A DNA stretch of 64,000 nt from Phycicoccus sp. Root101 (GTDB lineage Bacteria; Actinomycetota; Actinomycetes; Actinomycetales; Dermatophilaceae), in the NCBI RefSeq assembly GCF_001426245.1, contig NZ_LMCM01000006.1:160865-224864 (forward strand), given 5' to 3'. Position numbers and translations under genes: made by a program. Under the pieces are notes generated by a model. It searched no databases. It worked only from the letters and a program-made list of their open reading frames with translations, and was not told the DNA's origin. Numbering within the stretch: position 1 is the first letter of the stretch; each line of letters begins with the position of its first letter. This document shows positions 26,612 to 38,693 of the stretch, in pieces.

Positions 26612-26991
26612 GCGCAGCAGCAGAGCTCGTCCCCGACGAGGAGTTCGTGCGGGTCTGCCGACTCGACGAGCTCCCCGAGGTGGGCGCGGCCGCGGCCGAC
26701 ATCGGCGGCACGATCGTGGCGCTGGTCCGCACCAAGGACGGCAGCGTCCACGCGGTGGACGACACCTGCAGCCACGCCAACGTCTCGTTGTCCGAGGGTG
26801 AGCTGGACGGCTGCACGCTCGAGTGCTGGCTGCACGGCTCGCGGTTCGACATCCGCACCGGAGAGCCGTCGGGTCCGCCCGCGATCGTCCCCATCAACGT
26901 GTACGCCGTGAAGATCGACGGCGACGACGTCTACGTCGCCACCACCCCCCAGAACACCTCCTCCACCACTCCCACACACCTGGAGCGCTGA
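26608..26991 (+). CDS. Rieske-type [2Fe-2S] ferredoxin of the suf operon
   Basis: 127 residues with both Rieske motifs: C54-S-H56 and C73-W-L-H76. Such small ferredoxin-like subunits are commonly encoded between sufD and sufC in actinobacteria; they may supply electrons to cluster assembly, though this is not proven. GTG start overlaps the sufD stop (GTGA). C-terminus is a Thr/Ser tail. Confidence 0.92.
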   Translation: MSAAAELVPDEEFVRVCRLDELPEVGAAAADIGGTIVALVRTKDGSVHAVDDTCSHANVSLSEGELDGCTLECWLHGSRFDIRTGEPSGPPAIVPINVYAVKIDGDDVYVATTPQNTSSTTPTHLER

Positions 26992-26993
26992 GC

Positions 26994-29105
<2,112 letters not shown>

Positions 29106-29106
<1 letters not shown>

Positions 29107-29570
29107 TGGACCTCTATCAAGAGCTCATCCTCGAGCACTCCAAGCGCCCCCAGCACGCCGGGCTGCGCGAGCCCTTCGAGGCCGAGGTGCACCACGTCAA
29201 CCCCACCTGCGGTGACGAGGTCACCCTGCGCGTGCACGTCGAGGGCGAGGGCGCTGACGCCGTCGTCCGCGACATCTCCTACGACGCCCTCGGTTGCTCG
29301 ATCTCGACCGCGTCGGCCAGCGTCCTCGCCGAGGAGGTCATCGGCCGCACCGTCGCCGAGGCCATGGTCACGCACGAGGCGATGCGCGCGATGCTCACGT
29401 CCAAGGGCGAGGACCCCGGCGACGAGGACGTCATCGGCGACGGCGTCGCGTTCGCCGGCGTCGCGAAGTACCCCGCGCGCGTCAAGTGTGCTCTGCTGGG
29501 ATGGATGGCGTTCACGGACGCGTTGCACCAGGCAGGCATCGACACGAACTCCACCACGACAGCACCCTGA
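29106..29570 (+). CDS. sufU: Sulfur-transfer protein SufU
   Basis: 154 residues. SufU-type zinc/sulfur site: NPTCGDEVTL, ALGCSISTASASVL and ARVKCALLGW, three cysteines plus an Asp. It accepts persulfide from SufS by zinc-ligand exchange. The start overlaps the sufS stop by one base. Confidence 0.95.
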
Positions 29571-29598
29571 AGACCAGTTCATGAAAGAGGCTGACACG

Positions 29599-29928
29599 AT
29601 GAGCGACACGACCACCGCCACCCCCAACGTCGCGGACGTCGAGGAGGCCATGCGCGACGTCGTCGACCCCGAGCTGGGCATCAACGTCGTCGACCTCGGC
29701 CTCGTCTACGGCATCACCGTCGACGCCCAGCGCCACGCCGTCCTCGACATGACGCTCACCTCCGCGGCCTGCCCGCTGACCGACGTCATCGAGGACCAGA
29801 CCCAGCAGGCCCTCGAGGGCCTCGTCGCGTCCTACCGCGTCAACTGGGTCTGGATGCCGCCGTGGGGCCCCGACAAGATCACCGACGACGGCCGCGAGCA
29901 GCTGCGCGCCCTCGGCTTCAACCTCTGA
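29599..29928 (+). CDS. sufT: SufT-like Fe-S maturation protein (DUF59/MIP18 family)
   Basis: 109 residues with the DUF59 core: VEEAMRDVVDPELGINVVDLGLVYGI, LTSAACPLTDVIEDQ with a single conserved cysteine, and VWMPPWGPDKITDDGREQL. It takes part in maturation of specific Fe-S proteins. ATG 29599 has GAAAGAGG 8 bases upstream; ATG 29581 is the alternative. Last gene of the suf operon proper. Confidence 0.93.
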   Translation: MSDTTTATPNVADVEEAMRDVVDPELGINVVDLGLVYGITVDAQRHAVLDMTLTSAACPLTDVIEDQTQQALEGLVASYRVNWVWMPPWGPDKITDDGREQLRALGFNL

Positions 29929-29962
29929 CGCATCCCGTCACCTCGACGACGCCGCCACACCC

Positions 29963-30499
29963 GTGAGCCGCGTCGTCGAGGTGTCTGCGGAGCGGCTCGA
30001 CGGGTGGCTCGAGAGGTTCGCGGCCAACAACCCCGAACCCGGCGCGCGCCAACGGATCTCCGCGCGTGAGGAGTTTCCGCACGACCCCGTCGGGGTCCTG
30101 CTCATCCGCCGTGGCGGGTATGCCGTGGGGCTGGCCCACGGGGCGGCCTTCAGCGAGTCCAAGGTCGGGACCCGGCACGTGCAGTCGCGGACGGCGGCGG
30201 GCGGCTGGTCGCAGCAGCGGTTCGCGCGACGGCGGGGCAACCAGGCCGACGAGCTGGTGCGCGCGGTCTGCGACCACACGCTGCGGATCCTGCCGCGGGG
30301 GAGCGCCAGCGGCCTCGTCGTCGGTGGGGACAAGGCGCTGGTGCGGGCGGTGCTCGACGACCCCCGCCTCGCGCACCTCGACGCCCTCCCGAGGCGTGAG
30401 CTCTACGACCTGCCCGACCCGCGCCGGGCCGTCCTCGAGGACGCGCTGAAGCGTGGCCGCGCGGTGCGCATCACCATCGAGGACGTCCGACCCGGCTAG
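29963..30499 (+). CDS. acVLRF1-type release factor / peptidyl-tRNA hydrolase
   Basis: 178 residues. The eRF1 domain 2-like core includes GYAVGLAHGAAFSESKVGTRHVQSRTAAGGWSQQRFARRRGNQADEL; the GGWSQ...RRR.NQ segment corresponds to the catalytic GxxQ loop of Vms1-like factors, which free nascent chains from stalled 60S/50S subunits. This protein is an actinobacterial short version. GTG start 34 bases after sufT, so it may be co-transcribed with the suf operon. Stop shares CTAG with the convergent glyoxalase gene. Confidence 0.85.
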   Translation: MSRVVEVSAERLDGWLERFAANNPEPGARQRISAREEFPHDPVGVLLIRRGGYAVGLAHGAAFSESKVGTRHVQSRTAAGGWSQQRFARRRGNQADELVRAVCDHTLRILPRGSASGLVVGGDKALVRAVLDDPRLAHLDALPRRELYDLPDPRRAVLEDALKRGRAVRITIEDVRPG

Positions 30500-30846
30500 T
30501 CGTGGTGCTGGGCGATGTTGACGACGGTCCCGCCGGGTGCCCGGACGAAGAACCTGCGCACGCCCCACTCCTCGGTGACGATGGGGTGGACCACCTCGAC
30601 GCCCCGGTCCTGCACCTGGCGCCAGGCCTCGTCGACGTCGTCGACCTTGACCGTCAGGGCCGAGTTCTCCGGGGCGGTGGCGTCGGACGTGACGAGCTGG
30701 ACGTGGGCCCCCGTCGTGGGGTCGGTGAGGCGGGTGACCCAGCCGAGGTCCATCTCCGTGGTCAGGCCGAACAGGCCGGACCAGAAGGTCCTGGCCTCGT
30801 CGATGTCGGGGACCGTCAGGTTGGTGGTCACGCTCATGATGCGCAT
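30496..30846 (-). CDS. Glyoxalase/VOC-fold protein
   Basis: 116 residues with the two betaalphabetabetabeta halves of the VOC fold: NLTVPDIDEARTFWSGLFGLTTEMD and LTVKVDDVDEAWRQVQDRGVEVVHP...GVRRFFVRAPGGTVVNI. Substrate not predictable. ATG start has AAGGAG 5 bases upstream. The stop codon overlaps that of the release factor on the other strand. Confidence 0.85.
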   Translation of the reverse strand: MRIMSVTTNLTVPDIDEARTFWSGLFGLTTEMDLGWVTRLTDPTTGAHVQLVTSDATAPENSALTVKVDDVDEAWRQVQDRGVEVVHPIVTEEWGVRRFFVRAPGGTVVNIAQHHD

Positions 30847-30902
30847 GCGGGCTCCTTCGTCGGTGTCTCGATCCTGCGACGGGGCTGCCGTGAGGTCCAG
30901 GG

Positions 30903-31823
30903 CTACTCGACGGTCGCGGGGGAGAAGGTGTCGCAGCTGTTGAGGTCACCGCTCTGGTAGCCCGTGGTGAACCACTTCTGCCGCGCCGCCGCCGAGCCGT
31001 GGGTCCACGACTCCGGGCTGACACGGCCCTGCGTCTTCTGCTGGATCCGGTCGTCCCCGACGGACGAGGCTGCCGACAGGGCGTCCTTGATGTCGGACTC
31101 GGTGAGCGGCTTCATCAGGGTGTTGCCCTTGGCGTCCTTGGTCTGCGTGGCGTTGTTGGCCCAGACACCACCGAGGCAGTCGGCCTGGAGCTCCACGCGC
31201 ACGCTGCCGCTGTTGGCGCCCTGCGGGTTCTGCTGGGCCTTGTCGAGCAGGCCGAGGATGTCCTGGATGTGGTGCCCGTACTCGTGCGCCACGACGTACT
31301 CCTGGGCCAGCGGGCCGCCGCTGGACCCGAACTGGTCGGTGAGGATCTTGAAGAAGCTCGCGTCGATGTAGACCTGCTTGTCGAGCGGGCAGTAGAACGG
31401 GCCGACCTGGTTGGAGGCCGTGCCGCAGGCCGACTGGGTCGAGCCGGTGTAGATGATCGTCTTGGCCGGCGTGTACTCGCGGCGGAAGCGGGGGAGCTCG
31501 CTGGTCCAGAACGCCTGGACCGAGTTGACGGTGGCGATGATCCGACAGGTGTCGTCGCGGTTGGCGTCGGCACCGGTCTTGCACTGGGCGAACGCGTTGG
31601 GGTCGGTGCTGCCCCCGGGCTCCACCTGGCCGGAGCCACCCGTGCCCGGGTCGGTGCCGGTGCCCCCGGGGAGGTCGTTGGGGTTGATGCCGAAGACCAG
31701 GGCGATGATCAGCAGGATGATGCCGCCGACGCCACCGCCGACCACCATGCCGCCGGGACGTCCGCCGCCACCGCCCGACCCGACCTGTGAGGTGTCGAGC
31801 TGCGCGTTGTCGTTGAAGCTCAT
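30903..31823 (-). CDS. Membrane-anchored neutral zinc metallopeptidase (YpfJ/KPN_02809 family)
   Basis: 306 residues: Gly-rich N-terminus, one membrane helix (VGGIILLIIALVFGI), a Gly/Thr/Pro linker and an extracytoplasmic domain with HEYGHH (the zinc motif) and the distal glutamate in VRVELQADCLGGVWANN. Four cysteines fit two disulfides. ATG start 31823 has GGAGGG upstream. Substrate unknown; the family is widespread. Confidence 0.9.
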   Translation of the reverse strand: MSFNDNAQLDTSQVGSGGGGGRPGGMVVGGGVGGIILLIIALVFGINPNDLPGGTGTDPGTGGSGQVEPGGSTDPNAFAQCKTGADANRDDTCRIIATVNSVQAFWTSELPRFRREYTPAKTIIYTGSTQSACGTASNQVGPFYCPLDKQVYIDASFFKILTDQFGSSGGPLAQEYVVAHEYGHHIQDILGLLDKAQQNPQGANSGSVRVELQADCLGGVWANNATQTKDAKGNTLMKPLTESDIKDALSAASSVGDDRIQQKTQGRVSPESWTHGSAAARQKWFTTGYQSGDLNSCDTFSPATVE

Positions 31824-32029
31824 CTGCCCTCCGGGGCCTCGGGCGTGCACTCGGGGGTCGAGCGACGTCGCTAGACTAGTGATCTCAGCCGCTGTGCGGC
31901 GCCGGCGCAACCCGTGCACGGCGAGCCCACGGCGACGCGAGCGTGACCGGACCTGCATCGACGCAGCGGATCGGCACGAACCGCCGCTGAGCTGCCTGTT
32001 CTTCCTCGAAACGTGTCTGGAGTACGTCT
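31824..32029 (+). promoter_or_regulatory. 206-bp divergent intergenic region; long leader of the ABC-F gene
   Basis: CTAGACTAG (31871-31879) gives TAGACT on the plus strand and TAGTCT on the minus strand, so a shared promoter centre is likely. A start near 31884 would leave about 145 bases of leader before the ABC-F GTG. The leader holds a possible 10-codon reading frame (GTG 31914 to TGA 31944-31946) without a clear ribosome site. ABC-F genes are often attenuated; this one is only a candidate. Confidence 0.4.
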
Positions 32030-33631
<1,602 letters not shown>

Positions 33632-33668
33632 CCCGCACTGGCGCGCCCGCGCCATACCGCCTCGATCT

Positions 33669-33692
33669 CCCATCGCGCTGGGGGGCGATGGG
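33669..33692 (+). terminator. Terminator of the ABC-F gene
   Basis: CCCATCGC with its complement GCGATGGG, an 8-bp stem with an 8-base G-rich loop, 37 bases after the stop. Confidence 0.55.
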
Positions 33693-33705
33693 GTCGGATA
33701 ATGGA

Positions 33706-33726
33706 CGGTTATGCAATCCATAACCG
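33706..33726. promoter_or_regulatory. Palindromic operator upstream of the sulfite reductase operon
   Basis: CGGTTATG-CAATC-CATAACCG, perfect 8-bp arms with a 5-base centre, is AT-rich in a very GC-rich region. It overlaps the -35 region of the leaderless promoter whose -10 (CAGAAT, 33733-33738) ends 6 bases before the nirA/sir GTG. A GATAAT hexamer at 33697-33702 offers a second promoter. Probably the site of a sulfur regulator; identity unknown. Confidence 0.65.
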
Positions 33727-33744
33727 AGTTGGCAGAATGGGCGG

Positions 33745-35421
33745 GTGACGCAGACCCCCACGCGCCCCCAGCGCCAGTCCGGCAAGGCCACCGGTGCCTG
33801 GGCCGACGGTGACCGCACGCCGCTGAACCCCAACGAGGAGTTCAAGCAGGCCGACGACGGGCTGAACGTCCGGGCCCGCATCGAGGAGGTCTACAGCCGC
33901 GACGGCTTCGCCTCGATTCCCGGCGAGGACCTCCGCGGCCGGATGCGCTGGTGGGGGCTGTACACCCAGCGCAAGCCCGGGATCGACGGTGGCAAGACCG
34001 CGACCCTGGACCCCTCGGAGCTCGACGCCGAGTACTTCATGCTCCGCGTCCGCAGCGACGGGGGAGCGCTGACCGGCGAGCAGCTGCGCACCATCGCCGG
34101 CATCAGCACGGAGTTCGCGCGCGACACCGCGGACGTCACCGACCGCCAGAACATCCAGCTGCACTGGATCCGCATCGAGGACGTCCCCGCGATCTGGGAG
34201 CGCCTCGAGGCCGTCGGGCTGACGACGGCTGAGGCGTGCGGCGACACCCCGCGGGTCATCCTCGGCTCGCCCGTCGCCGGGATCGCGGCGGACGAGGTGC
34301 TCGACGGAACGCCGGCGGTCCGCGAGATCCTCGAGCGCTACATCGGCAGCCCGGAGTTCTCCAACCTGCCGCGCAAGTTCAAGACGGCCATCTCGGGCTC
34401 GCCCAGCCTCGACGTGGCCCACGAGGTCAACGACATCTCGTTCGTCGGCGTCGTGCACCCCGAGCACGGTCCCGGGTTCGACCTGTGGGTGGGTGGCGGC
34501 CTCTCCACCAACCCGATGTTCGCCCAGCGGCTGGGTGCCTGGGTTCCCCTCGAGGAGGTCGCGGACGTCTGGAAGGGCGTCGTGTCGATCTTCCGCGACC
34601 ACGGCTACCGCCGGCTGCGCAACCGCGCCCGGCTGAAGTTCCTCATGGCCGACTGGGGTCCGGAGAAGTTCCGCGAGGTCCTCGAGACCGAGTACCTGCA
34701 CCGCACGCTCGTCGACGGCCCGGCACCGCAGGCGCCGTCGGCGCACCGCCGCGACCACGTCGGAGTGCACGCCCAGAACGACGGCCTGTACTGGGTCGGG
34801 GTCGCACCCGTCGCCGGTCGCGTCAGCGGCGCGACCCTGGCCCAGGTCGCCGACGTCGCCGAGCGCTGGGGCTCCGGGCGGGTCCGCCTCACGGCGCACC
34901 AGAAGCTGCTGGTCCTCGACGTCCCGAAGGCCAAGACCCGGTACGTCAAGGCGGCCCTGGCCAAGGTCGGGCTGCCCGCCGAGCCGAGCGAGTGGCGTCG
35001 CGGCGTCATGGCGTGCACCGGCATCGAGTTCTGCAAGCTGGCCCTGGTCGAGACCAAGGCCCGGGCCGGCACGGTGATCGCCGAGATGGAACGTCGGCTG
35101 CCGGAGTTCGACGTGCCGTTCTCCATCCACATCAACGGCTGCCCGAACTCCTGCGCCCGTACCCAGGTCGCCGACATCGGCCTCAAGGGCATGGTGCAGA
35201 CCGACGACGACGGCAACCTCGTCGAGATCTTCCAGGTGCACCTCGGGGGCGGCCTCGGCACCGAGCCGCAGCTCGCCCGCAAGACCCGTGCGCTCAAGGT
35301 CCGCGCCGAGGACCTGCCCGACTACGTCGAGCGGCTGGCCGGCCGGTTCCTCGAGCAGCGCGACGGCACCGAGTCGTTCGCGCACTGGGCGCACCGGGCC
35401 GAGGAGGACGACCTGCGATGA
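33745..35421 (+). CDS. sir: Ferredoxin-dependent sulfite reductase (siroheme type)
   Basis: 558 residues of the NirA/Sir family. Two ferrodoxin-like repeats with DVTDRQNIQLHWIRIEDVP and VRLTAHQKLLVLDVP, and the siroheme/[4Fe-4S] cysteines in ACTGIEFCKLA and NGCPNSCAR. Operon context (APS reductase, CysDN, siroheme genes) indicates sulfite rather than nitrite. Reduces sulfite to sulfide with six electrons from ferredoxin. GTG start, leaderless geometry; ATGA overlap with the next gene. Could be annotated nirA or cysI by homology. Confidence 0.95.
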   Translation: MTQTPTRPQRQSGKATGAWADGDRTPLNPNEEFKQADDGLNVRARIEEVYSRDGFASIPGEDLRGRMRWWGLYTQRKPGIDGGKTATLDPSELDAEYFMLRVRSDGGALTGEQLRTIAGISTEFARDTADVTDRQNIQLHWIRIEDVPAIWERLEAVGLTTAEACGDTPRVILGSPVAGIAADEVLDGTPAVREILERYIGSPEFSNLPRKFKTAISGSPSLDVAHEVNDISFVGVVHPEHGPGFDLWVGGGLSTNPMFAQRLGAWVPLEEVADVWKGVVSIFRDHGYRRLRNRARLKFLMADWGPEKFREVLETEYLHRTLVDGPAPQAPSAHRRDHVGVHAQNDGLYWVGVAPVAGRVSGATLAQVADVAERWGSGRVRLTAHQKLLVLDVPKAKTRYVKAALAKVGLPAEPSEWRRGVMACTGIEFCKLALVETKARAGTVIAEMERRLPEFDVPFSIHINGCPNSCARTQVADIGLKGMVQTDDDGNLVEIFQVHLGGGLGTEPQLARKTRALKVRAEDLPDYVERLAGRFLEQRDGTESFAHWAHRAEEDDLR

Positions 35422-35648
35422 GTGAGAACCGGTCTGCAGTCATCTACCACTGCCCCTTCTGCGCCGAGGAGGACCTGCGCCCCGTCGAGGAGCCGCGGGG
35501 CGCCTGGCGGTGCAACGCCTGCGCCCGCGTCTTCACGGTGCAGCTGGCCTCGATCGACACGACCCGCATCCCCGGGCGCCTCCGGGAGGAAGCGGAGCTG
35601 CAGCAGCAGCCGGCTGGGCTCCACCAGCAGCAAGGGAGTTCGTCATGA
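35418..35648 (+). CDS. Small zinc-ribbon protein in the CysX position
   Basis: 76 residues. HCPFC and RCNAC make a four-cysteine ribbon, followed by a Gln/Ser-rich C-terminus (ELQQQPAGLHQQQGSSS). Start overlaps the sulfite reductase stop, and stop overlaps cysH (ATGA both sides). In Corynebacterium a small gene, cysX, has the same place between cysI and cysH and no settled function. Cys spacing fits zinc, or less likely a rubredoxin-type iron site. Electron transfer or assembly for Sir or CysH is inference. Confidence 0.8.
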   Translation: MSENRSAVIYHCPFCAEEDLRPVEEPRGAWRCNACARVFTVQLASIDTTRIPGRLREEAELQQQPAGLHQQQGSSS

Positions 35649-36397
35649 CCGCAGCGACAACGACCCATCCGGCTGACGCCCTGCGCGCCCTCGCCGTCGA
35701 GGGTGAGCAGCGCTTCGGCGCGCTCGAGGGGGACGGTGCGCACGCGTCATACGAGGCTCGGGTGGAGCTGGCCCGCGAGGCGCTGCGCTGGGCTGCCGAG
35801 ACGTTCGGCGACAAGCTCACCGTCGCCTCGTCGATGGGCGACGAGGTGCTGGTGCACCTCGTCGGGACGACCATCCCCGGCGCGGACGTGTTCTTCCTCG
35901 ACACCGGCTACCACTTCGCCGAGACCCTCGGCACGCGCGACGCCTACGAGGCCATGCTGCCGGTGAACATCCGGACGATCCTGCCGCTGCTCACCGTCCC
36001 CCAGCAGGACGCCGAGTACGGCGCCAAGCTGCACGACCGCGACCCCAACGCGTGCTGCGCGATGCGCAAGGTCGAGCCGCTCAACCGGGCGCTGTCGACG
36101 CACGAGGCGTGGGTGACCGGCATGCGTCGGGTGGACGCGCCGACCCGCACCGACATCGGCATCGTCGGCTGGGACGACAAGCGCGGCATGGTCAAGCTCA
36201 ACCCCATCGCGGGCTGGACCGACGAGGACGTGGACCGGTACGTGGAGGAGCACGGGGTGTTCCTCAACCCCTTGCGCCAGGAGGGGTACGCGTCGATCGG
36301 CTGCGCGCCGTGCACGCGACCCGTCGCCGAGGGCGAGGACGCCAGGGCCGGTCGCTGGGCCGGCAAGGACAAGACGGAATGCGGGCTGCACACGTGA
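35645..36397 (+). CDS. cysH: Assimilatory APS reductase (Fe-S type CysH)
   Basis: 250 residues. LTVASSMGDEVLVHL and the C-terminal catalytic KTECGLHT. The two cysteine pairs, NACCAMRK (about 138-139) and GCAPCTRP (about 220-223), are the [4Fe-4S] ligands that mark APS-using enzymes. No CysC kinase is present here, which agrees. Reduces APS to sulfite. Start overlaps the zinc-ribbon gene, stop overlaps cysD (GTGA). Confidence 0.95.
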   Translation: MTAATTTHPADALRALAVEGEQRFGALEGDGAHASYEARVELAREALRWAAETFGDKLTVASSMGDEVLVHLVGTTIPGADVFFLDTGYHFAETLGTRDAYEAMLPVNIRTILPLLTVPQQDAEYGAKLHDRDPNACCAMRKVEPLNRALSTHEAWVTGMRRVDAPTRTDIGIVGWDDKRGMVKLNPIAGWTDEDVDRYVEEHGVFLNPLRQEGYASIGCAPCTRPVAEGEDARAGRWAGKDKTECGLHT

Positions 36398-37323
36398 CCA
36401 CCACTCCTGCCCGGGCGCTGCCCGACCAGTACACCCTGGACCACCTGGACCACCTGGAGTCCGAGGCCATCCACATCTTCCGCGAGGTGGCGGGGGAGTT
36501 CGAGCGGCCGGTCATCCTCTTCTCCGGCGGCAAGGACTCGGTCGTCATGGTCCACCTGGCGCTCAAGGCCTTCGCGCCGTCACCGCTGCCGTTCGCGCTG
36601 CTGCACGTGGACACGGGGCACAACTTCCCCGAGGTGCTGACGTACCGCGACGAGACCGTCGAGCGGCTGGGCGTGCGCCTGGTCGTCGCGCACGTGCAGG
36701 ACTACATCGACGACGGTCGGCTGCGGGAGCGCCCGGACGGCACCCGGAACCCGCTGCAGACCGTCCCCCTGCTCGACGCCATCGAGTCCAACAAGTTCGA
36801 CGCCGTCTTCGGCGGTGGTCGCCGCGACGAGGAGAAGGCCCGGGCCAAGGAGCGGGTGTTCAGCCTGCGCGACTCGTTCGGTGCGTGGGACCCCCGGCGC
36901 CAGCGGCCCGAGCTCTGGGACCTCTACAACGGCAAGCACGCCCCCGGCGAGCACGTCCGGGTCTTCCCGCTGTCCAACTGGACCGAGCTCGACGTCTGGC
37001 GCTACATCGAGCGCGAGGGCATCGCCCTGCCCGACCTCTACTACGCCCACGAACGCGAGGTGTTCGCGCGCGACGGCATGTGGCTGTCGGCGGGGGACTG
37101 GGGCGGTCCGAGGCCGGCGGAGCAGGTCCAGGTGCGGCAGGTCCGGTACCGCACGGTCGGCGACATGAGCTGCACCGGGGCGGTCGACTCCGCCGCCACC
37201 GACGTGGCCGGTGTGATCCTCGAGCTGGCCGCGTCCCGGCTGACGGAGCGGGGCGCCACGCGTGCCGACGACCGGATGTCCGAGGCAGCCATGGAGGACC
37301 GCAAGAAGCAGGGGTACTTCTGA
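36394..37323 (+). CDS. cysD: Sulfate adenylyltransferase subunit 2
   Basis: 309 residues: LDHLESEAIHIFREVAGEFERPVILFSGGKDSVVMVHLALKAF (the SGGKDS PP-loop), FGGGRRDEEKARAKERVFS and YRTVGDMSCTGAVDS. The N-type ATP pyrophosphatase that makes APS from sulfate and ATP, with CysN. GTG start overlaps cysH; stop overlaps cysN by one base. Confidence 0.97.
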   Translation: MTTTPARALPDQYTLDHLDHLESEAIHIFREVAGEFERPVILFSGGKDSVVMVHLALKAFAPSPLPFALLHVDTGHNFPEVLTYRDETVERLGVRLVVAHVQDYIDDGRLRERPDGTRNPLQTVPLLDAIESNKFDAVFGGGRRDEEKARAKERVFSLRDSFGAWDPRRQRPELWDLYNGKHAPGEHVRVFPLSNWTELDVWRYIEREGIALPDLYYAHEREVFARDGMWLSAGDWGGPRPAEQVQVRQVRYRTVGDMSCTGAVDSAATDVAGVILELAASRLTERGATRADDRMSEAAMEDRKKQGYF

Positions 37324-38693
37324 TGTCGACGACCCACGCCACCACTCCCGACAGCGAGGCCACCGTGACCACTGCTGCCCCGGCGCCGGCCGCGCCCACA
37401 CGCCGCCACGACCTGCTCCGGCTCGCGACGGCCGGGTCGGTCGACGACGGCAAGTCCACCCTGGTCGGTCGACTCCTCTACGACACCAAGTCGGTGCTCG
37501 CCGACCAGCTCGATGCCGTCGAGCGGGTCAGCAAGGAGCGCGGCCTCGACGCCGCCGACCTGGCGCTGCTCACCGACGGCCTGCGGGCCGAGCGCGAGCA
37601 GGGCATCACCATCGACGTCGCCTACCGCTACTTCTCGACGGCCACCCGCTCCTACGTCCTCGCGGACACCCCCGGGCACGTGCAGTACACCCGCAACATG
37701 GTCACGGGTGCCTCGACGGCCGAGCTGGCACTGATCCTCATCGACGCCCGCCACGGCGTCGTCGAGCAGACCCGGCGCCACCTCGCCGTCACCGGGCTGC
37801 TCGGGGTCCGCCACGTCGCCGTGGCGGTCAACAAGATGGACCTCGTCGACTGGGACCGGGTGCGGTTCGATGAGATCGTCGCCGAGTTCAGCCGCCACGC
37901 AACGCGATTCGGCATCGAGGACGTCGTGGCGGTGCCGGTTTCGGCGCTGTTCGGCGACAACATCGTGGACCGCTCCGACCGCGCTTCCTGGTATGCCGGG
38001 CCCACGCTGCTCGAGCACCTCGAGTCGGTGCCCGTCGGGACCGACCCGTCGGCCCAGCCGCTCCGGGTCCCGGTCCAGTACGTCATCCGCCCGCAGAAGG
38101 ACGGCCACCGCGACTACCGCGGCTACGCCGGACGGCTGTCCTCCGGCGTCGTGCGCCCCGGTGACGAGGTCGTCGTCCTTCCCGGGGGCGCCCGAACCAG
38201 GGTGGCCGGGATCGACCGCGCCCGCGCCGACGGGACCGTGGAGGAGCTGGACGTCGCCTTCGCGCCACAGTCGGTCACCCTGCGCCTCACCGACGACATC
38301 GACGTCTCCCGGGGCGACCTCATCGCCGCGGCCGACGATCCGAGCCTCACCACGCGCTCCCTTGCCGGCACGGTCGCGGTCCTCGACGACCGACCCGTCC
38401 GGCAGCGGGACCGGGTGCTGCTGCGCGTCGGGACCCGCACCGTCCGGGCCATCGTCGAGGACGTCGTCGACCAGCTCGACATCGAGACCATGGAGCAGCG
38501 CACGGCGCCGGACGGGTTGGCGCTCAACGCGATCGGCCGCGTGAGGATCCGGCTGGCCGACGACGTCGCGATCGACGACTACCGACAGCTGCGTCGCACG
38601 GGCGCCTTCCTGCTCATCGACGAGAACGACGGTTCGACGCTTGCAGCCGGCATGGCGGACGCGCCGGACCGCAGCATCGGCGAGGGCATCTGA
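37323..38693 (+). CDS. cysN: Sulfate adenylyltransferase subunit 1 (GTPase)
   Basis: 456 residues, elongation-factor-like: G1 AGSVDDGKST, G3 DTPGHVQYTRNM, G4 NKMD and GITIDVAYRYFST. It couples GTP hydrolysis to APS formation by CysD. Stand-alone, without a fused CysC kinase domain; length fits. N-terminal ~25 residues are Thr/Ala/Pro-rich. Start overlaps cysD (TGATG), stop overlaps cysG. Confidence 0.96.
   Translation: MSTTHATTPDSEATVTTAAPAPAAPTRRHDLLRLATAGSVDDGKSTLVGRLLYDTKSVLADQLDAVERVSKERGLDAADLALLTDGLRAEREQGITIDVAYRYFSTATRSYVLADTPGHVQYTRNMVTGASTAELALILIDARHGVVEQTRRHLAVTGLLGVRHVAVAVNKMDLVDWDRVRFDEIVAEFSRHATRFGIEDVVAVPVSALFGDNIVDRSDRASWYAGPTLLEHLESVPVGTDPSAQPLRVPVQYVIRPQKDGHRDYRGYAGRLSSGVVRPGDEVVVLPGGARTRVAGIDRARADGTVEELDVAFAPQSVTLRLTDDIDVSRGDLIAAADDPSLTTRSLAGTVAVLDDRPVRQRDRVLLRVGTRTVRAIVEDVVDQLDIETMEQRTAPDGLALNAIGRVRIRLADDVAIDDYRQLRRTGAFLLIDENDGSTLAAGMADAPDRSIGEGI

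Noticed and set aside
33745-35421. Nitrite reductase
   Set aside because: The family covers both, but the operon holds only sulfate-assimilation and siroheme genes.
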